From positions 124,001 to 188,000 of the forward strand of contig NZ_JACYTQ010000001.1 of assembly GCF_014841125.1 (NCBI RefSeq): a stretch of DNA of 64,000 nt. The letters are read 5' to 3'. Source of the DNA: Echinicola arenosa (lineage in GTDB: Bacteria; Bacteroidota; Bacteroidia; Cytophagales; Cyclobacteriaceae). Below are positions 37,917 through 46,569 of this stretch, piece after piece. Below the pieces are notes generated by a model. That model was given only the letters and a program-made list of their open reading frames with translations. It was not told the DNA's origin and ran no database searches. Both the position numbers and the translations under genes were made by a program. Each line of letters opens with the position of its first letter. The first letter of the stretch is position 1.

Positions 37917-38783
37917 ATGGCAAACCAATCTTTGAACATAAATCAAATTGCAATGCCATTTTTAACGAATGAAGAAGGAAATCAACCTATTGATATATAT
38001 TATCAAGATTATGGAAAGGGCCAACCAGTCATTTTGATTCATGGATGGCCGCTTAGCCATCAGGCATGGGAAGGCCAAGTACAAACACTATTGGAAGCTG
38101 GTTATCGCGTGATCAGCTATGACAGAAGAGGCTTTGGGTTATCTTCCCATCCTCTTGATGGTTACGACTATTCATCCTTGGCCAGTGATTTAAATGCAAT
38201 CATCCAACAGCTAGATCTCCATAAGGTAACCATTGTTGGCTTCAGCATGGGCGGAGGAGAAGTTGTTCGTTACCTAACAGATTATGGTACTGAGCGAATT
38301 TCCAAAGCGGCACTTATTGCTTCAATCATCCCTTTGGTGGCTCAAAAAGAGGATAATCCTGATGGAGTGCCATCAGAGGTTCTAAATAGTATTATGGAAG
38401 CATTGAAAAACAATCGAGTTGGTTTCTTGAAAGACTTTCATAAGAACTTCTATAATTATCAAGAAAACAAGGGACGGATGTCTGAGGCCAATTTAGAATA
38501 TGATTTTTCTATTGCTTCACATGCTTCTCCTATTGCCACCATTAAAGCTGCAGAAGCTTGGGCTGGAACAGATTTTAGAGCAGAGCTCAAAAATGTCACT
38601 GTACCTACGTTGATTGTTCATGGCGACGCTGATAACATCGTACCCATCAAGACTTCTGCCGATCAGGCCGCTAAAGGCATTGCAGATAATGAGTATCATG
38701 TCATTCCAAATGCCCCACATGGTCTGAACCTTACCCATCGTAAGGAGTTGGATAAGCTCTTGTTAGAATTCTTGAAAAAATAG
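37917..38783 (+). CDS. alpha/beta hydrolase (haloperoxidase-like)
   Basis: 288 residues. Alpha/beta-hydrolase fold with oxyanion motif HGWPLS at 42-47, nucleophile elbow GFSMGG with Ser110, an acidic residue in VHGDADNIVP and catalytic His in NAPHGLN. The order and the cap region resemble non-haem chloroperoxidase/arylesterase proteins. There is no signal peptide. An N-terminal extension of about 20 residues precedes the core. The real substrate is unknown; a perfect palindromic terminator follows. Confidence 0.88.
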   Translation: MANQSLNINQIAMPFLTNEEGNQPIDIYYQDYGKGQPVILIHGWPLSHQAWEGQVQTLLEAGYRVISYDRRGFGLSSHPLDGYDYSSLASDLNAIIQQLDLHKVTIVGFSMGGGEVVRYLTDYGTERISKAALIASIIPLVAQKEDNPDGVPSEVLNSIMEALKNNRVGFLKDFHKNFYNYQENKGRMSEANLEYDFSIASHASPIATIKAAEAWAGTDFRAELKNVTVPTLIVHGDADNIVPIKTSADQAAKGIADNEYHVIPNAPHGLNLTHRKELDKLLLEFLKK

Positions 38784-38805
38784 TCTGATAACAATCACTG
38801 TTCTT

Positions 38806-38839
38806 AAAGTCCTTTGCCAGTGCACTGGCAAAGGACTTT
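38806..38839 (+). terminator. 34-bp perfect palindrome terminator
   Basis: The sequence from 38806 to 38839 is its own reverse complement, with outer arms AAAGTCCTTTGCCAG. It is followed by TTCTG and lies 22 bp after the hydrolase stop. Confidence 0.8.
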
Positions 38840-38885
38840 TCTGTTTCAACCTAAATAGAATCAGGCTAAATCTTCTTAAAATGAG

Positions 38886-38916
38886 CTGTGCAGAAAAAAC
38901 ATTATTCCTATTTTTG
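38886..38916 (+). promoter_or_regulatory. candidate promoter of HopJ-like gene
   Basis: TATTTTTG (38909-38916) matches TAnnTTTG; CTG at 38886, 20 bases upstream, differs by one base from TTG. The implied leader is only about 15-20 bases. Confidence 0.45.
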
Positions 38917-38936
38917 CCTCAAAATTTATAGACAAC

Positions 38937-39272
38937 ATGACGCTGATTGAAAAAATCCAGAAATCACCTGAAGCAGTTACTTTTCAGGAAACCATTGCCC
39001 ACATTGATGAGCATTACCTTTTTTCTCCTACACGGTTTACCAATGGTGATACCGTAAATGAAGCTGGACAAAACAATGGTTCGTGCAAAATCTTCAGCTT
39101 CGCTAAAATCCAGAACTTAAACAAAGAGCAAACCCTTCATCTTTTTGGAGATTTTTATAGAATTGATGTCCTTCAAGACCCAAATGGATCAGGACATCAA
39201 AATATTCGCAATTTCATGCAAACGGATTGGAAAGGAATTCACTTTGATCAACAAGCATTAAAATTGAAATAA
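38937..39272 (+). CDS. HopJ-type family protein
   Basis: 111 residues, the usual length of the HopJ (type III effector HopJ) family. Recognised stretches are FQETIAHIDEHYLFSPTRFTNGD at the start, CKIFSFAKIQ, LFGDFYRIDVLQDPNGSGHQNIRNFM near the middle. The family is widespread in non-pathogens and has no known effector role here; no type III secretion genes are seen. It is cytoplasmic by absence of a signal. A loose 8-bp inverted repeat (39282-39325) follows. Confidence 0.88.
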   Translation: MTLIEKIQKSPEAVTFQETIAHIDEHYLFSPTRFTNGDTVNEAGQNNGSCKIFSFAKIQNLNKEQTLHLFGDFYRIDVLQDPNGSGHQNIRNFMQTDWKGIHFDQQALKLK

Positions 39273-39594
39273 TTCACTGAACTGTCTCGGAAGTTCCGAA
39301 TTTCTACTAAATCCTTTCGAGACAGCTCACCAACTTTTAGCCAATTCAGTGCTATTAGTAAAACTTGAAATGAATCTTATTTTTTAGACAACAAGCTCAT
39401 TTTCACACCAGATATTTGTCAGTTATTCTAAAATAGAACAACTGTAGGTGAACTAAAAATCAACATATTAACCTCAATTTGAAGAGATTTTTTACCAAGC
39501 ACCTATTTTTATTGCTATTTTCAAGAAGCATTCCCATAACTATAAGTTAGATTGATTTTATTTAAGCTTATTGAATTGTTTAATTGATTGAATT
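39273..39594. other. intergenic region without gene
   Basis: 322 bp, AT-rich. A loose inverted repeat CTGTCTCG/CGAGACAG with a 28-base loop lies at 39282-39325. No promoter pair or short gene is convincing. Confidence 0.5.
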
Positions 39595-40830
39595 ATGCGC
39601 ATCGTCTTATGGATTTTTATTATTTGCTTGTTAGGCACAAATGCCGTACTTGCGCAAGATGAACAAGTCGCTGTCAATCTGCAAAATATTAGCCCTGCCG
39701 ATACCCTTCGAAAAGACACTACTTCAAAAGTGGAAGATGCACCTTTGGACATTGCCCAAAACCGTGGGATTTTCATTCTTTCACCTGACAAACAAATGGA
39801 AATGCGCATCATAGGATCTATTAGAATGCTGATCGTCTTTGATGAAATGAACTTCTCTAACAAAAACTTCTTTAGGACATATGATATTCCCACAGGAGTC
39901 AATAATGACCCACTTCCAAACTACTACAATGGGCTAGATCAAACTAGGATGGGTTTTGAAGTCACACGAAAAACCAGTGCCGGCAACCTTTTCGCTAGAA
40001 TTGAAACAGATTTTGCCGGAGTCAATGGCTTTAGGATTCGTCATGCTTATGGGCAATACAAAAACTTTTTGGTTGGACAAACTTGGAGCTTGTTTTCCCA
40101 AGTGGCAGCATTGCCTGCAACGGCCGACTTCTCTGGCCCTAGTGGTTCAGTTCGGTCCCGAACCCCACAATTACGATACAGTTTGCCCAAACCTATACAT
40201 GGCATGAATATTTCTCTTGGATTGGAGTATTTGATCCCTGACTTATCGATACCTGATTCCTTGACCATTCAAACCTTCCAGTTAATCCCCAACATCACTG
40301 GAAAAGCAGATAAAAACTTTCAATGGGGCTATCTACAAGTCTCTGGGATCATCCCTATGCTTTCTGCTAGGACTGACTCCAACAAGCTTATAGTTCGGCC
40401 GGGCTGGGGGTTAGCTTCCTCTTCTTATGGAAATATTACTTCCAACAGTAAATGGCACATCCAAATTGCAGGGGGGCAAGCCATCTCCAGCTTTTTAAAA
40501 GACCTCAACGATAACGGTCTTGACGTCATTCTTGATCAGGACGAAAACCCTCATGTTCCTTTCTCATGGGGCGGTTACCTAGGGTATGAATACTTATGGT
40601 ATGAAGGCCTTTCTTCTAATGTTATATATTCTATTGTTCAAACGGAAGAATTTGAATTCAACCCGGACAATGCATTTAGAAGAGGAACGACATGGAGGGC
40701 AAATACTTTCTGGGATTTTATTGAAGGTGCCAAACTGGGCGCCGAAATCATTTACGGCAGGCGCGTAGACCATAATCATGTCAAAGGCAATGCCGTGAGG
40801 TTCAACCTGCTTTTTTATTATGATTTTTAA
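39595..40830 (+). CDS. DcaP-family outer-membrane porin
   Basis: 411 residues. A signal peptide ends at NAVLAQ (residue 20). The mature protein has barrel-type alternation with family stretches MRIIGSIRML, NLFARIETDFAG, RIRHAYGQYKNFLVGQTWSLF and a C-terminal aromatic end (NLLFYYDF). These match the DcaP-like group of trimeric porins, known to admit dicarboxylates or other small anions in Gram-negatives. The solute here is unknown. It stands alone between spacers on both sides. Confidence 0.85.
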   Translation: MRIVLWIFIICLLGTNAVLAQDEQVAVNLQNISPADTLRKDTTSKVEDAPLDIAQNRGIFILSPDKQMEMRIIGSIRMLIVFDEMNFSNKNFFRTYDIPTGVNNDPLPNYYNGLDQTRMGFEVTRKTSAGNLFARIETDFAGVNGFRIRHAYGQYKNFLVGQTWSLFSQVAALPATADFSGPSGSVRSRTPQLRYSLPKPIHGMNISLGLEYLIPDLSIPDSLTIQTFQLIPNITGKADKNFQWGYLQVSGIIPMLSARTDSNKLIVRPGWGLASSSYGNITSNSKWHIQIAGGQAISSFLKDLNDNGLDVILDQDENPHVPFSWGGYLGYEYLWYEGLSSNVIYSIVQTEEFEFNPDNAFRRGTTWRANTFWDFIEGAKLGAEIIYGRRVDHNHVKGNAVRFNLLFYYDF

Positions 40831-40954
40831 TCGCTATTTCCTCAATGATAAAATCAAAATAATAACTTAAAACGGTAATTTTTGAAATGCCACTTAAAGT
40901 CACCGACTTTATTTATAATTTTAATTAAATAGTGTCAGTTAAGAGCATTCTACA

Positions 40955-41671
40955 ATGAGTAAAAAAAACTACAGGATATCTATAAATCAGCCATGCGAGC
41001 AAGAGTGGGCATCCATGAAAAATCACAGTCAAGGAAAATTTTGTCAAGAATGTTCAAAAGCAGTAATCGATTTTTCAAATTTAAAGGATGATGAAATCAC
41101 CAAAATCTTAAAAAATAACTCTGCTGAATTATGTGGCCGTTTTAAAAAGCAACAACTTAATCGGTCAATTGAGCCTCAAAAGGACACAAGATCTTCTAGC
41201 TTTAGTAAATTATTTATTAGCATAATCAATTCAGAAAACTTGCTAGCCGAAGACATCACTATTGCTCATAAAGAGAACATTTCATCCTTCAGTGATTTTT
41301 TCGAATTGAAAAAACCCGTTAAAAACAATTACAGCAAAGATAGTCTTGACAACATCATAAAAGGACGAGTAATCGATATTGAAACAAATGAAGTCCTCCC
41401 TTTGGTAACAATTTCTATCAGAGAAACAGATATCCAAACTTCCACTGATCTAGAAGGTGAATTTTTTATTAAAATCCCTGAAGAATTTATACAGGAGAAA
41501 TTTATCCTAGATGTAATGTTTATTGGTTATGAAAAGAAGGTTGTAGAAGTCGATAGAAATAAACTTTCATCAAAATGGAATATAGGTATTTTCCCTTTGG
41601 AAGAAGCTTTACTGGGGGAAATATGCATCATTTCAAAAAGGAAATGGTGGCAATTTTGGAAAAAATGGTAA
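40955..41671 (+). CDS. carboxypeptidase-regulatory-like protein with cysteine N-domain
   Basis: 238 residues. The N-terminal about 70 residues carry a cysteine pattern common in Bacteroidota proteins of this type: INQPCEQEW, FCQECSKAVIDFS, LCGRFKK, perhaps metal-binding. A linker follows, then a carboxypeptidase-D-regulatory-like beta-sandwich from about 130 (IIKGRVIDIETNEVLPLVTISI, STDLEGEFFIKIP). There is no evident signal peptide, which is odd for the second domain type. The tail is basic and tryptophan-rich (KRKWWQFWKKW). Function unknown. Confidence 0.75.
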   Translation: MSKKNYRISINQPCEQEWASMKNHSQGKFCQECSKAVIDFSNLKDDEITKILKNNSAELCGRFKKQQLNRSIEPQKDTRSSSFSKLFISIINSENLLAEDITIAHKENISSFSDFFELKKPVKNNYSKDSLDNIIKGRVIDIETNEVLPLVTISIRETDIQTSTDLEGEFFIKIPEEFIQEKFILDVMFIGYEKKVVEVDRNKLSSKWNIGIFPLEEALLGEICIISKRKWWQFWKKW

Positions 41672-41853
41672 AATAAATACAATAACTATTTTCCCAAAAT
41701 AGAATTCAAGTAGAAAAGAATAGAAGCTACATATGAATATAATTTCACTTTAGTCATCTGACTTCCAGCTTCAAACCAGTTAAGCAAATGGTATTGGAGT
41801 CTAAAGACACTTCAAGTAATCGGCTTATAAAACTATCTTTACTATTAATACCT

Positions 41854-43245
41854 TTAAACCTGCACCGATTTCCATTTACCCTTATTGAATATCCATCCAC
41901 TGACCAAGGCATGCACGGAGTGGCCAACTGCAATAGCTATAAAAACACCATTCGCTCCTAAGCCAAAATATGTTGACAGCACATAGGCCAGTGGTAACTG
42001 AAACAACCACAAAACACAAATATTAATAATAGTTGGTGTTTTCGTATCTCCCGCTCCATTTAAGGATTGGCTCATCACCATGCCGTAGGCAAAGAAAACG
42101 TAACCTAAACAGATAATCCCCAAACCATTTCCTCCTACAGCCACTACCTCAGGATTATCATTGAACCAACCGATAACGGTTTCTCCTCCCAAAAAGAAAA
42201 CGGCTCCACACACTCCTAAGAAAACAGCGGTATAATGGGCCGCTTTCCAAGCTGAATGTTCTGCACGATCTGGCTGACCAGCTCCTAAGTTTTGTCCCAC
42301 CAAGGTGGCTGCTGCATTGGAAAAACCCATTGCAGGTAGCAAAGCAAAAATAATCAGCCTAATAGCAATGGTAAATCCAGCTAAAGCTATACTCCCACTT
42401 ACTGAGACAATTCTCATCAATATGATCCAGCTGGCCGATTCAATCAGAAACTGCCCCATTCCCCCTATTGCTATCTTTAAAATATTTTTGACAGTTTTCC
42501 ACTTAAATCGCAAAACTTCCCAGTGAAAACTGATAATAGACTTCCCCCTCAAAAGCACTGAAAACTGATAGAGTACTCCTATTGACCTTCCAATGGTCGT
42601 GGCCCATGCAGCACCTTCCAATCCCAATTCTGGCATAAAGCCTATCCCAAAGATCAATAATGGATCCAATACAATATTAATCCCATTGGCCAGCCAAAGT
42701 GTTCTCATAGCAATTACTGCATTCCCCGCACCCCGAAAAACACCATTGATCAGGAATAAAAGCATCACGCTGATATTCCCTGCAAAAATCACTTGGGTGT
42801 ACCTGTAACCAGAATTGACCAAATCTGGCTCCCCTCCCATGATGGTCAATAAATCCTTGGCAAAAATTAGTCCCAATAATCCTACGGAAATTGCCAAGAC
42901 AGCACAGATGCAAATTGCCTGAAAGGCTGCTTCCGATGCCGCTTTTTTCTTTTTTTCTCCTATTCTTCTAGCTACTACGGCTGTGGCGGCCATACTTAAA
43001 CCAATGGCCACAGAATATACTATGGTCAATACGGATTCCGTCAATCCCACAGTAGCCACTGCCTGCACTCCAAGCTTCCCTACAAAGAAGATATCAACCA
43101 CCGCAAAGAGAGACTCCATCAGCATTTCCAAAATCATTGGAATGGATAGATAAAAGATAGCTTTGCGAATACTCCCTACCGTATAGTCCTCTTCTGTCCC
43201 ACTAACGGCTTTTCTGAAATGTTTGATGATTTTTACTAAAGTCAT
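41854..43245 (-). CDS. MATE-family efflux transporter
   Basis: About 463 residues counting from the ATG of MTLVKIIKHF; a GTG ten codons upstream is a less likely start. Twelve transmembrane segments in two halves; family stretches are LSIPMILEMLMESLFAVVD near the start, GLSMAATAVVARRIGE, and FSNAAATLVGQNLGAGQPDRA in the second half. MATE proteins export drugs or metabolites with Na+ or H+. The 5' side opens into a 155-bp spacer. Confidence 0.9.
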   Translation of the reverse strand: MTLVKIIKHFRKAVSGTEEDYTVGSIRKAIFYLSIPMILEMLMESLFAVVDIFFVGKLGVQAVATVGLTESVLTIVYSVAIGLSMAATAVVARRIGEKKKKAASEAAFQAICICAVLAISVGLLGLIFAKDLLTIMGGEPDLVNSGYRYTQVIFAGNISVMLLFLINGVFRGAGNAVIAMRTLWLANGINIVLDPLLIFGIGFMPELGLEGAAWATTIGRSIGVLYQFSVLLRGKSIISFHWEVLRFKWKTVKNILKIAIGGMGQFLIESASWIILMRIVSVSGSIALAGFTIAIRLIIFALLPAMGFSNAAATLVGQNLGAGQPDRAEHSAWKAAHYTAVFLGVCGAVFFLGGETVIGWFNDNPEVVAVGGNGLGIICLGYVFFAYGMVMSQSLNGAGDTKTPTIINICVLWLFQLPLAYVLSTYFGLGANGVFIAIAVGHSVHALVSGWIFNKGKWKSVQV

Positions 43246-43430
43246 ATAAATTCGGTAAATAACTAAAAATACCACTCTTGAAAGAGCAGACTTAAAGTCC
43301 TCTATGAGGCGCTAAAATATCCGATTATAAAAACTACGACTTCATAATGCTCCAAATTTGGAAAATATGGAGATAAATCACAAAAAAATCAGCTAATTAA
43401 TCTAATATTAATAAAATGAATTACTTTCAA

Positions 43431-43904
43431 TTACCATGTGATTACACCATCCATAACCAGTACTTCACTGGTTTCAGCATTGACCACAATAGTATTATCG
43501 AGCACTGCCTTTTTACCTGACACATCAAAATCAATTTCACCACATGCATCCATGGCGCAGGTATAGTCATATTTAGTACCGTTTTTGATAATACTCATTG
43601 AAATGGCAATATCGCTGACCACCATCACAAAAGTATTCATCGGATCTTTGGGATGAACGGTATCGGTAATCGTACTTCCCTTATCAACGACGATGATGGA
43701 TTCTTCCAACCCTGTCAAATCATCCCTACCATAGGCAACATTCCCAACCACCAAACTAGTGCCTACCTTATCGGTATCGCCACCTTGCAAACTTATAGTC
43801 CCACTCCCGGTAATGGCAGGCTCATCATCTTCATCATCACCATTATTACAAGAGAATATTAGCAAAAAACTAAGCAAACTTAAATAAAGAAGAGACTTTT
43901 TCAT
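43431..43904 (-). CDS. small lipoprotein of unknown function
   Basis: 157 residues from the ATG of MKKSLLYLS; another ATG five codons upstream is possible. A lipoprotein signal with lipobox IFSC is followed by an acidic linker (NNGDDEDDEP) and a beta-rich domain with two cysteines (CAMDACGEIDF) that may form a disulfide. I do not recognise a family. The upstream TATTTTTG (minus, 43937-43944) could be a -7 box but lacks a spaced TTG. Confidence 0.7.
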   Translation of the reverse strand: MKKSLLYLSLLSFLLIFSCNNGDDEDDEPAITGSGTISLQGGDTDKVGTSLVVGNVAYGRDDLTGLEESIIVVDKGSTITDTVHPKDPMNTFVMVVSDIAISMSIIKNGTKYDYTCAMDACGEIDFDVSGKKAVLDNTIVVNAETSEVLVMDGVITW

Positions 43905-44044
43905 AGAAATAAAAATCAATTAATTATACATAAAATCAAAAATATAGAAAAAGAGATTAAAAATAGATCTGTTTATATACGTTTAATTAATTATGTAAAC
44001 CAATAACCTAATTTTGTATTTCAAAATATTATCAACTTACCATA

Positions 44045-44527
44045 TTATGGTTTCAGCTTCTCCACTTTGCTTTCATCTTTGCAAAGCCTCAAAAGCTCAA
44101 TATTGTTTTTTCCAAAAATTGGATGAATGAAGTCAGGAAGAACTTCAGCCAGTGGTTCAAGAACAAATCTCCTTTCTGCTAAAAATGGATGAGGCACTTT
44201 CAGTCGATCTGTATCGACAATTTTCTCTCCGAAATAAATAATATCTATGTCCATTGTCCGATCTCCCCACTTCTTCACTCGTGTACGCCCAAGCCTATCC
44301 TCAATGCCCTGAGTGATATCCAGAAGTTCCTCTGCCTCTCTATTCACTTCCAAAACCAAAGCCCTGTTCAAATAATTACCCTCAGAGCTTCCACCCCAAG
44401 CTTCTGTTTCATAGATGGATGATTTGCCCGTAACCTTGAACTCCTCGCCCAACAAAGCTTCCGCTTGGGCTATCAACTCTAATCGGTTGCCTATATTCCC
44501 TCCTATCAATAATACTACTTGCTCCAT
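44045..44527 (-). CDS. folK: 2-amino-4-hydroxy-6-hydroxymethyldihydropteridine pyrophosphokinase
   Basis: 160 residues, the usual length for HPPK. The start VVLLIGGNIGNR, the signature RTMDIDIIYFG (near 90-100) and VPHPFLAERRFVLEPLAEV are diagnostic. It transfers pyrophosphate from ATP in folate synthesis in the cytoplasm. It is divergent from sppA with an 85-bp spacer. Confidence 0.95.
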   Translation of the reverse strand: MEQVVLLIGGNIGNRLELIAQAEALLGEEFKVTGKSSIYETEAWGGSSEGNYLNRALVLEVNREAEELLDITQGIEDRLGRTRVKKWGDRTMDIDIIYFGEKIVDTDRLKVPHPFLAERRFVLEPLAEVLPDFIHPIFGKNNIELLRLCKDESKVEKLKP

Positions 44528-44612
44528 TATTAACTATGGTAATTTCAACCGTAAAACTAACAGAAAGTAAGAAAAAAGAATTATTTTCGGACTTTACAAA
44601 ATATAATTGAGC

Positions 44613-46370
44613 ATGAAATTTTTAAGTAACGTTTTGGCAGTAATCGTGGGCTTGATGATCTTTTCCATCATCAGCTTCTTTTTCTTTGCCGGACTGATCA
44701 CCCTTTCTACTGCGGAAGAAAAAGTCACTATCAAAGACAATACTGTTCTACACATCAATCTGGAAAACATCATGTTGGTGGAAAGAACTTCCGAAGACAA
44801 TTTGAACCTTTCTTCTTTCGGCCCCATCCCTTCTGCTTATAAAATTGGTTTGACCAATTTGAAAAAAGCTATCAGGACAGCCAAAGACAACGATAATATC
44901 AAAGGTATTTATCTTCAGGCAGGAACCGTAATGGCAAACCCTGCGGCTTTGACTGAGCTAAGAAACGAACTTGAAGATTTCAAAAGTTCGGGAAAATTCG
45001 TGGTGGCCTACTCTGAATTATTCAGTGAAGGAGGTTATTTCCTTTCTTCTGCAGCCAGTGAAATTTACCTCAACCCAATGGGCGGACTGGAGTTCAATGG
45101 ACTTTCTTCAGAGGCCTTGTTCTTCAAAGGAATGTTGGAAAAACTGGAAATTGAACCAGTAATATTCAGGGTGGGGGAATACAAAAGTGCTGTAGAACCT
45201 TTCATTCTGGACAAAATGAGTGAAGCCAACCGTCTACAAACAGAGGCTTTTCTTGGAGATCTTAACAACTATGCCGTTCAGTCCATTGCCAAAAGTAGAT
45301 CTTTAGACCTCACAAAACTCAAGCAAATCAACGATCAAATGTTGGTACGGAAACCTCAGGATGCGGTTGATTTAGGCTTGGTCGACGGAATTTGGTATGA
45401 TGATCAAGTGAAGGACTTACTAAGAGAAAAATTAGGTTTGGAAGAGAATTCAGAGATTTCTACGGTCAATGTCACCAACATCAACAAGACCGCAAAAACA
45501 AAAAACCTAACAGCCGGCGACCGCATTGCGGTCATCATTGCCGAAGGTGAAATTGTTAGTGGGGAAGCAGATGGAGTCATCAGTTCAGAAATTTTCGCCA
45601 AAGAAATCAAACAAGCAAGAATGGATGATGACATTAAGGCCATTGTGCTTCGAGTAAATTCCCCTGGAGGTTCTGTATTGGCCTCTGAAGTTATTTGGAG
45701 GGAAATGAATGAAGCAAGAAAAGTAAAGCCTGTAATCGCTTCCATGTCGGCAGTAGCAGCTTCTGGAGGCTACTATATCTCAGCTCCCGCTGACACCATC
45801 GTAGCACAGCCTAATACCATTACCGGGTCAATCGGTATTTTTGGCATGTGGTTCAATGCAAAAGGGCTACTTAACAATAAACTCGGTATCACCACCGACG
45901 TAGCCAAAACAGGTGAACTTTCCGACTTCATGAATCCTACAAGGGAATTGACCGAAGTGGAGAAAAACATTATCCAAACTCAAATTGAAGATGGTTATGA
46001 CACTTTTATTCAAAGAGTCGCAGATGGAAGGGACATGAGCAAGGAAGCAGTATTAGAAGTAGCTTCTGGAAGAGTTTGGAGTGGAATGCAAGCAAAAAAC
46101 CATGGCTTGGTAGATGTGCTTGGTGGCCTTGATGATGCCATTGCTATCGCCGCTGAAAAAGCCAATTTGGAAGACAATTACCGTGTTCTGTACTTCCCTA
46201 AGCAAAAAAATATTCTTGAACAACTTATGACTGAGTTTGGGAGTGATATTGAAGCCAAGTATATGAATTACCGCTTCGGAGAAACTTATCAATTATATCA
46301 GCAAATTGAAAAGGTGAAAAAGCTAAAAGGGAATATGGCCAGAATGCCATATGATATCATTATCAAATAA
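44613..46370 (+). CDS. sppA: signal peptide peptidase SppA, 67K type
   Basis: 585 residues from the ATG of MKFLSNVLAV; a TTG two codons earlier is a poorer start. One N-terminal transmembrane segment (about 5-30) anchors it in the inner membrane. Two S49 protease domains follow, as in the E. coli 67-kDa enzyme: the first holds the expected catalytic lysine in FRVGEYKSAVEPF, the second the serine in SAVAASGGYYISAPAD. It degrades cleaved signal peptides. The chain is the standard double-domain length. Two hairpins lie downstream. Confidence 0.94.
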   Translation: MKFLSNVLAVIVGLMIFSIISFFFFAGLITLSTAEEKVTIKDNTVLHINLENIMLVERTSEDNLNLSSFGPIPSAYKIGLTNLKKAIRTAKDNDNIKGIYLQAGTVMANPAALTELRNELEDFKSSGKFVVAYSELFSEGGYFLSSAASEIYLNPMGGLEFNGLSSEALFFKGMLEKLEIEPVIFRVGEYKSAVEPFILDKMSEANRLQTEAFLGDLNNYAVQSIAKSRSLDLTKLKQINDQMLVRKPQDAVDLGLVDGIWYDDQVKDLLREKLGLEENSEISTVNVTNINKTAKTKNLTAGDRIAVIIAEGEIVSGEADGVISSEIFAKEIKQARMDDDIKAIVLRVNSPGGSVLASEVIWREMNEARKVKPVIASMSAVAASGGYYISAPADTIVAQPNTITGSIGIFGMWFNAKGLLNNKLGITTDVAKTGELSDFMNPTRELTEVEKNIIQTQIEDGYDTFIQRVADGRDMSKEAVLEVASGRVWSGMQAKNHGLVDVLGGLDDAIAIAAEKANLEDNYRVLYFPKQKNILEQLMTEFGSDIEAKYMNYRFGETYQLYQQIEKVKKLKGNMARMPYDIIIK

Positions 46371-46391
46371 CTCCCTTTAATAAGTTAAGTC

Positions 46392-46430
46392 ATAACAAAG
46401 GCTGTCCGTATTATGGACAGCCTTTGTTAT
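46392..46430 (+). terminator. hairpin after sppA
   Basis: Perfect 16-bp stem ATAACAAAGGCTGTCC/GGACAGCCTTTGTTAT with a seven-base loop, 22 bp after the sppA stop. Confidence 0.75.
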
Positions 46431-46515
46431 TGATGGCAGAAAATAAATACCATATCATTAATTAAACATCTATCAAGAGCTTCAAACCAAATGCTTCTCT
46501 TATTTATCATTATAC

Positions 46516-46547
46516 CCTAAAAAAGCTACTTAGGTAGCTTTTTTAGG
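46516..46547. terminator. bidirectional terminator between sppA and RND operon
   Basis: Perfect 14-bp stem CCTAAAAAAGCTAC/GTAGCTTTTTTAGG with a four-base loop; the A/T runs inside the arms let it work in both directions. It lies 23 bp after the outer-membrane factor stop. Confidence 0.85.
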
Positions 46548-46569
46548 AGTTATTAATATCATTATCTGA

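Noticed and set aside
38937-39272. Type III effector role for the HopJ-family protein
   Set aside because: The family is common in free-living bacteria and no type III secretion genes are present.
39282-39325. Inverted repeat CTGTCTCG/CGAGACAG after the HopJ gene
   Set aside because: The 28-base loop and lack of a T run make it a weak terminator candidate.
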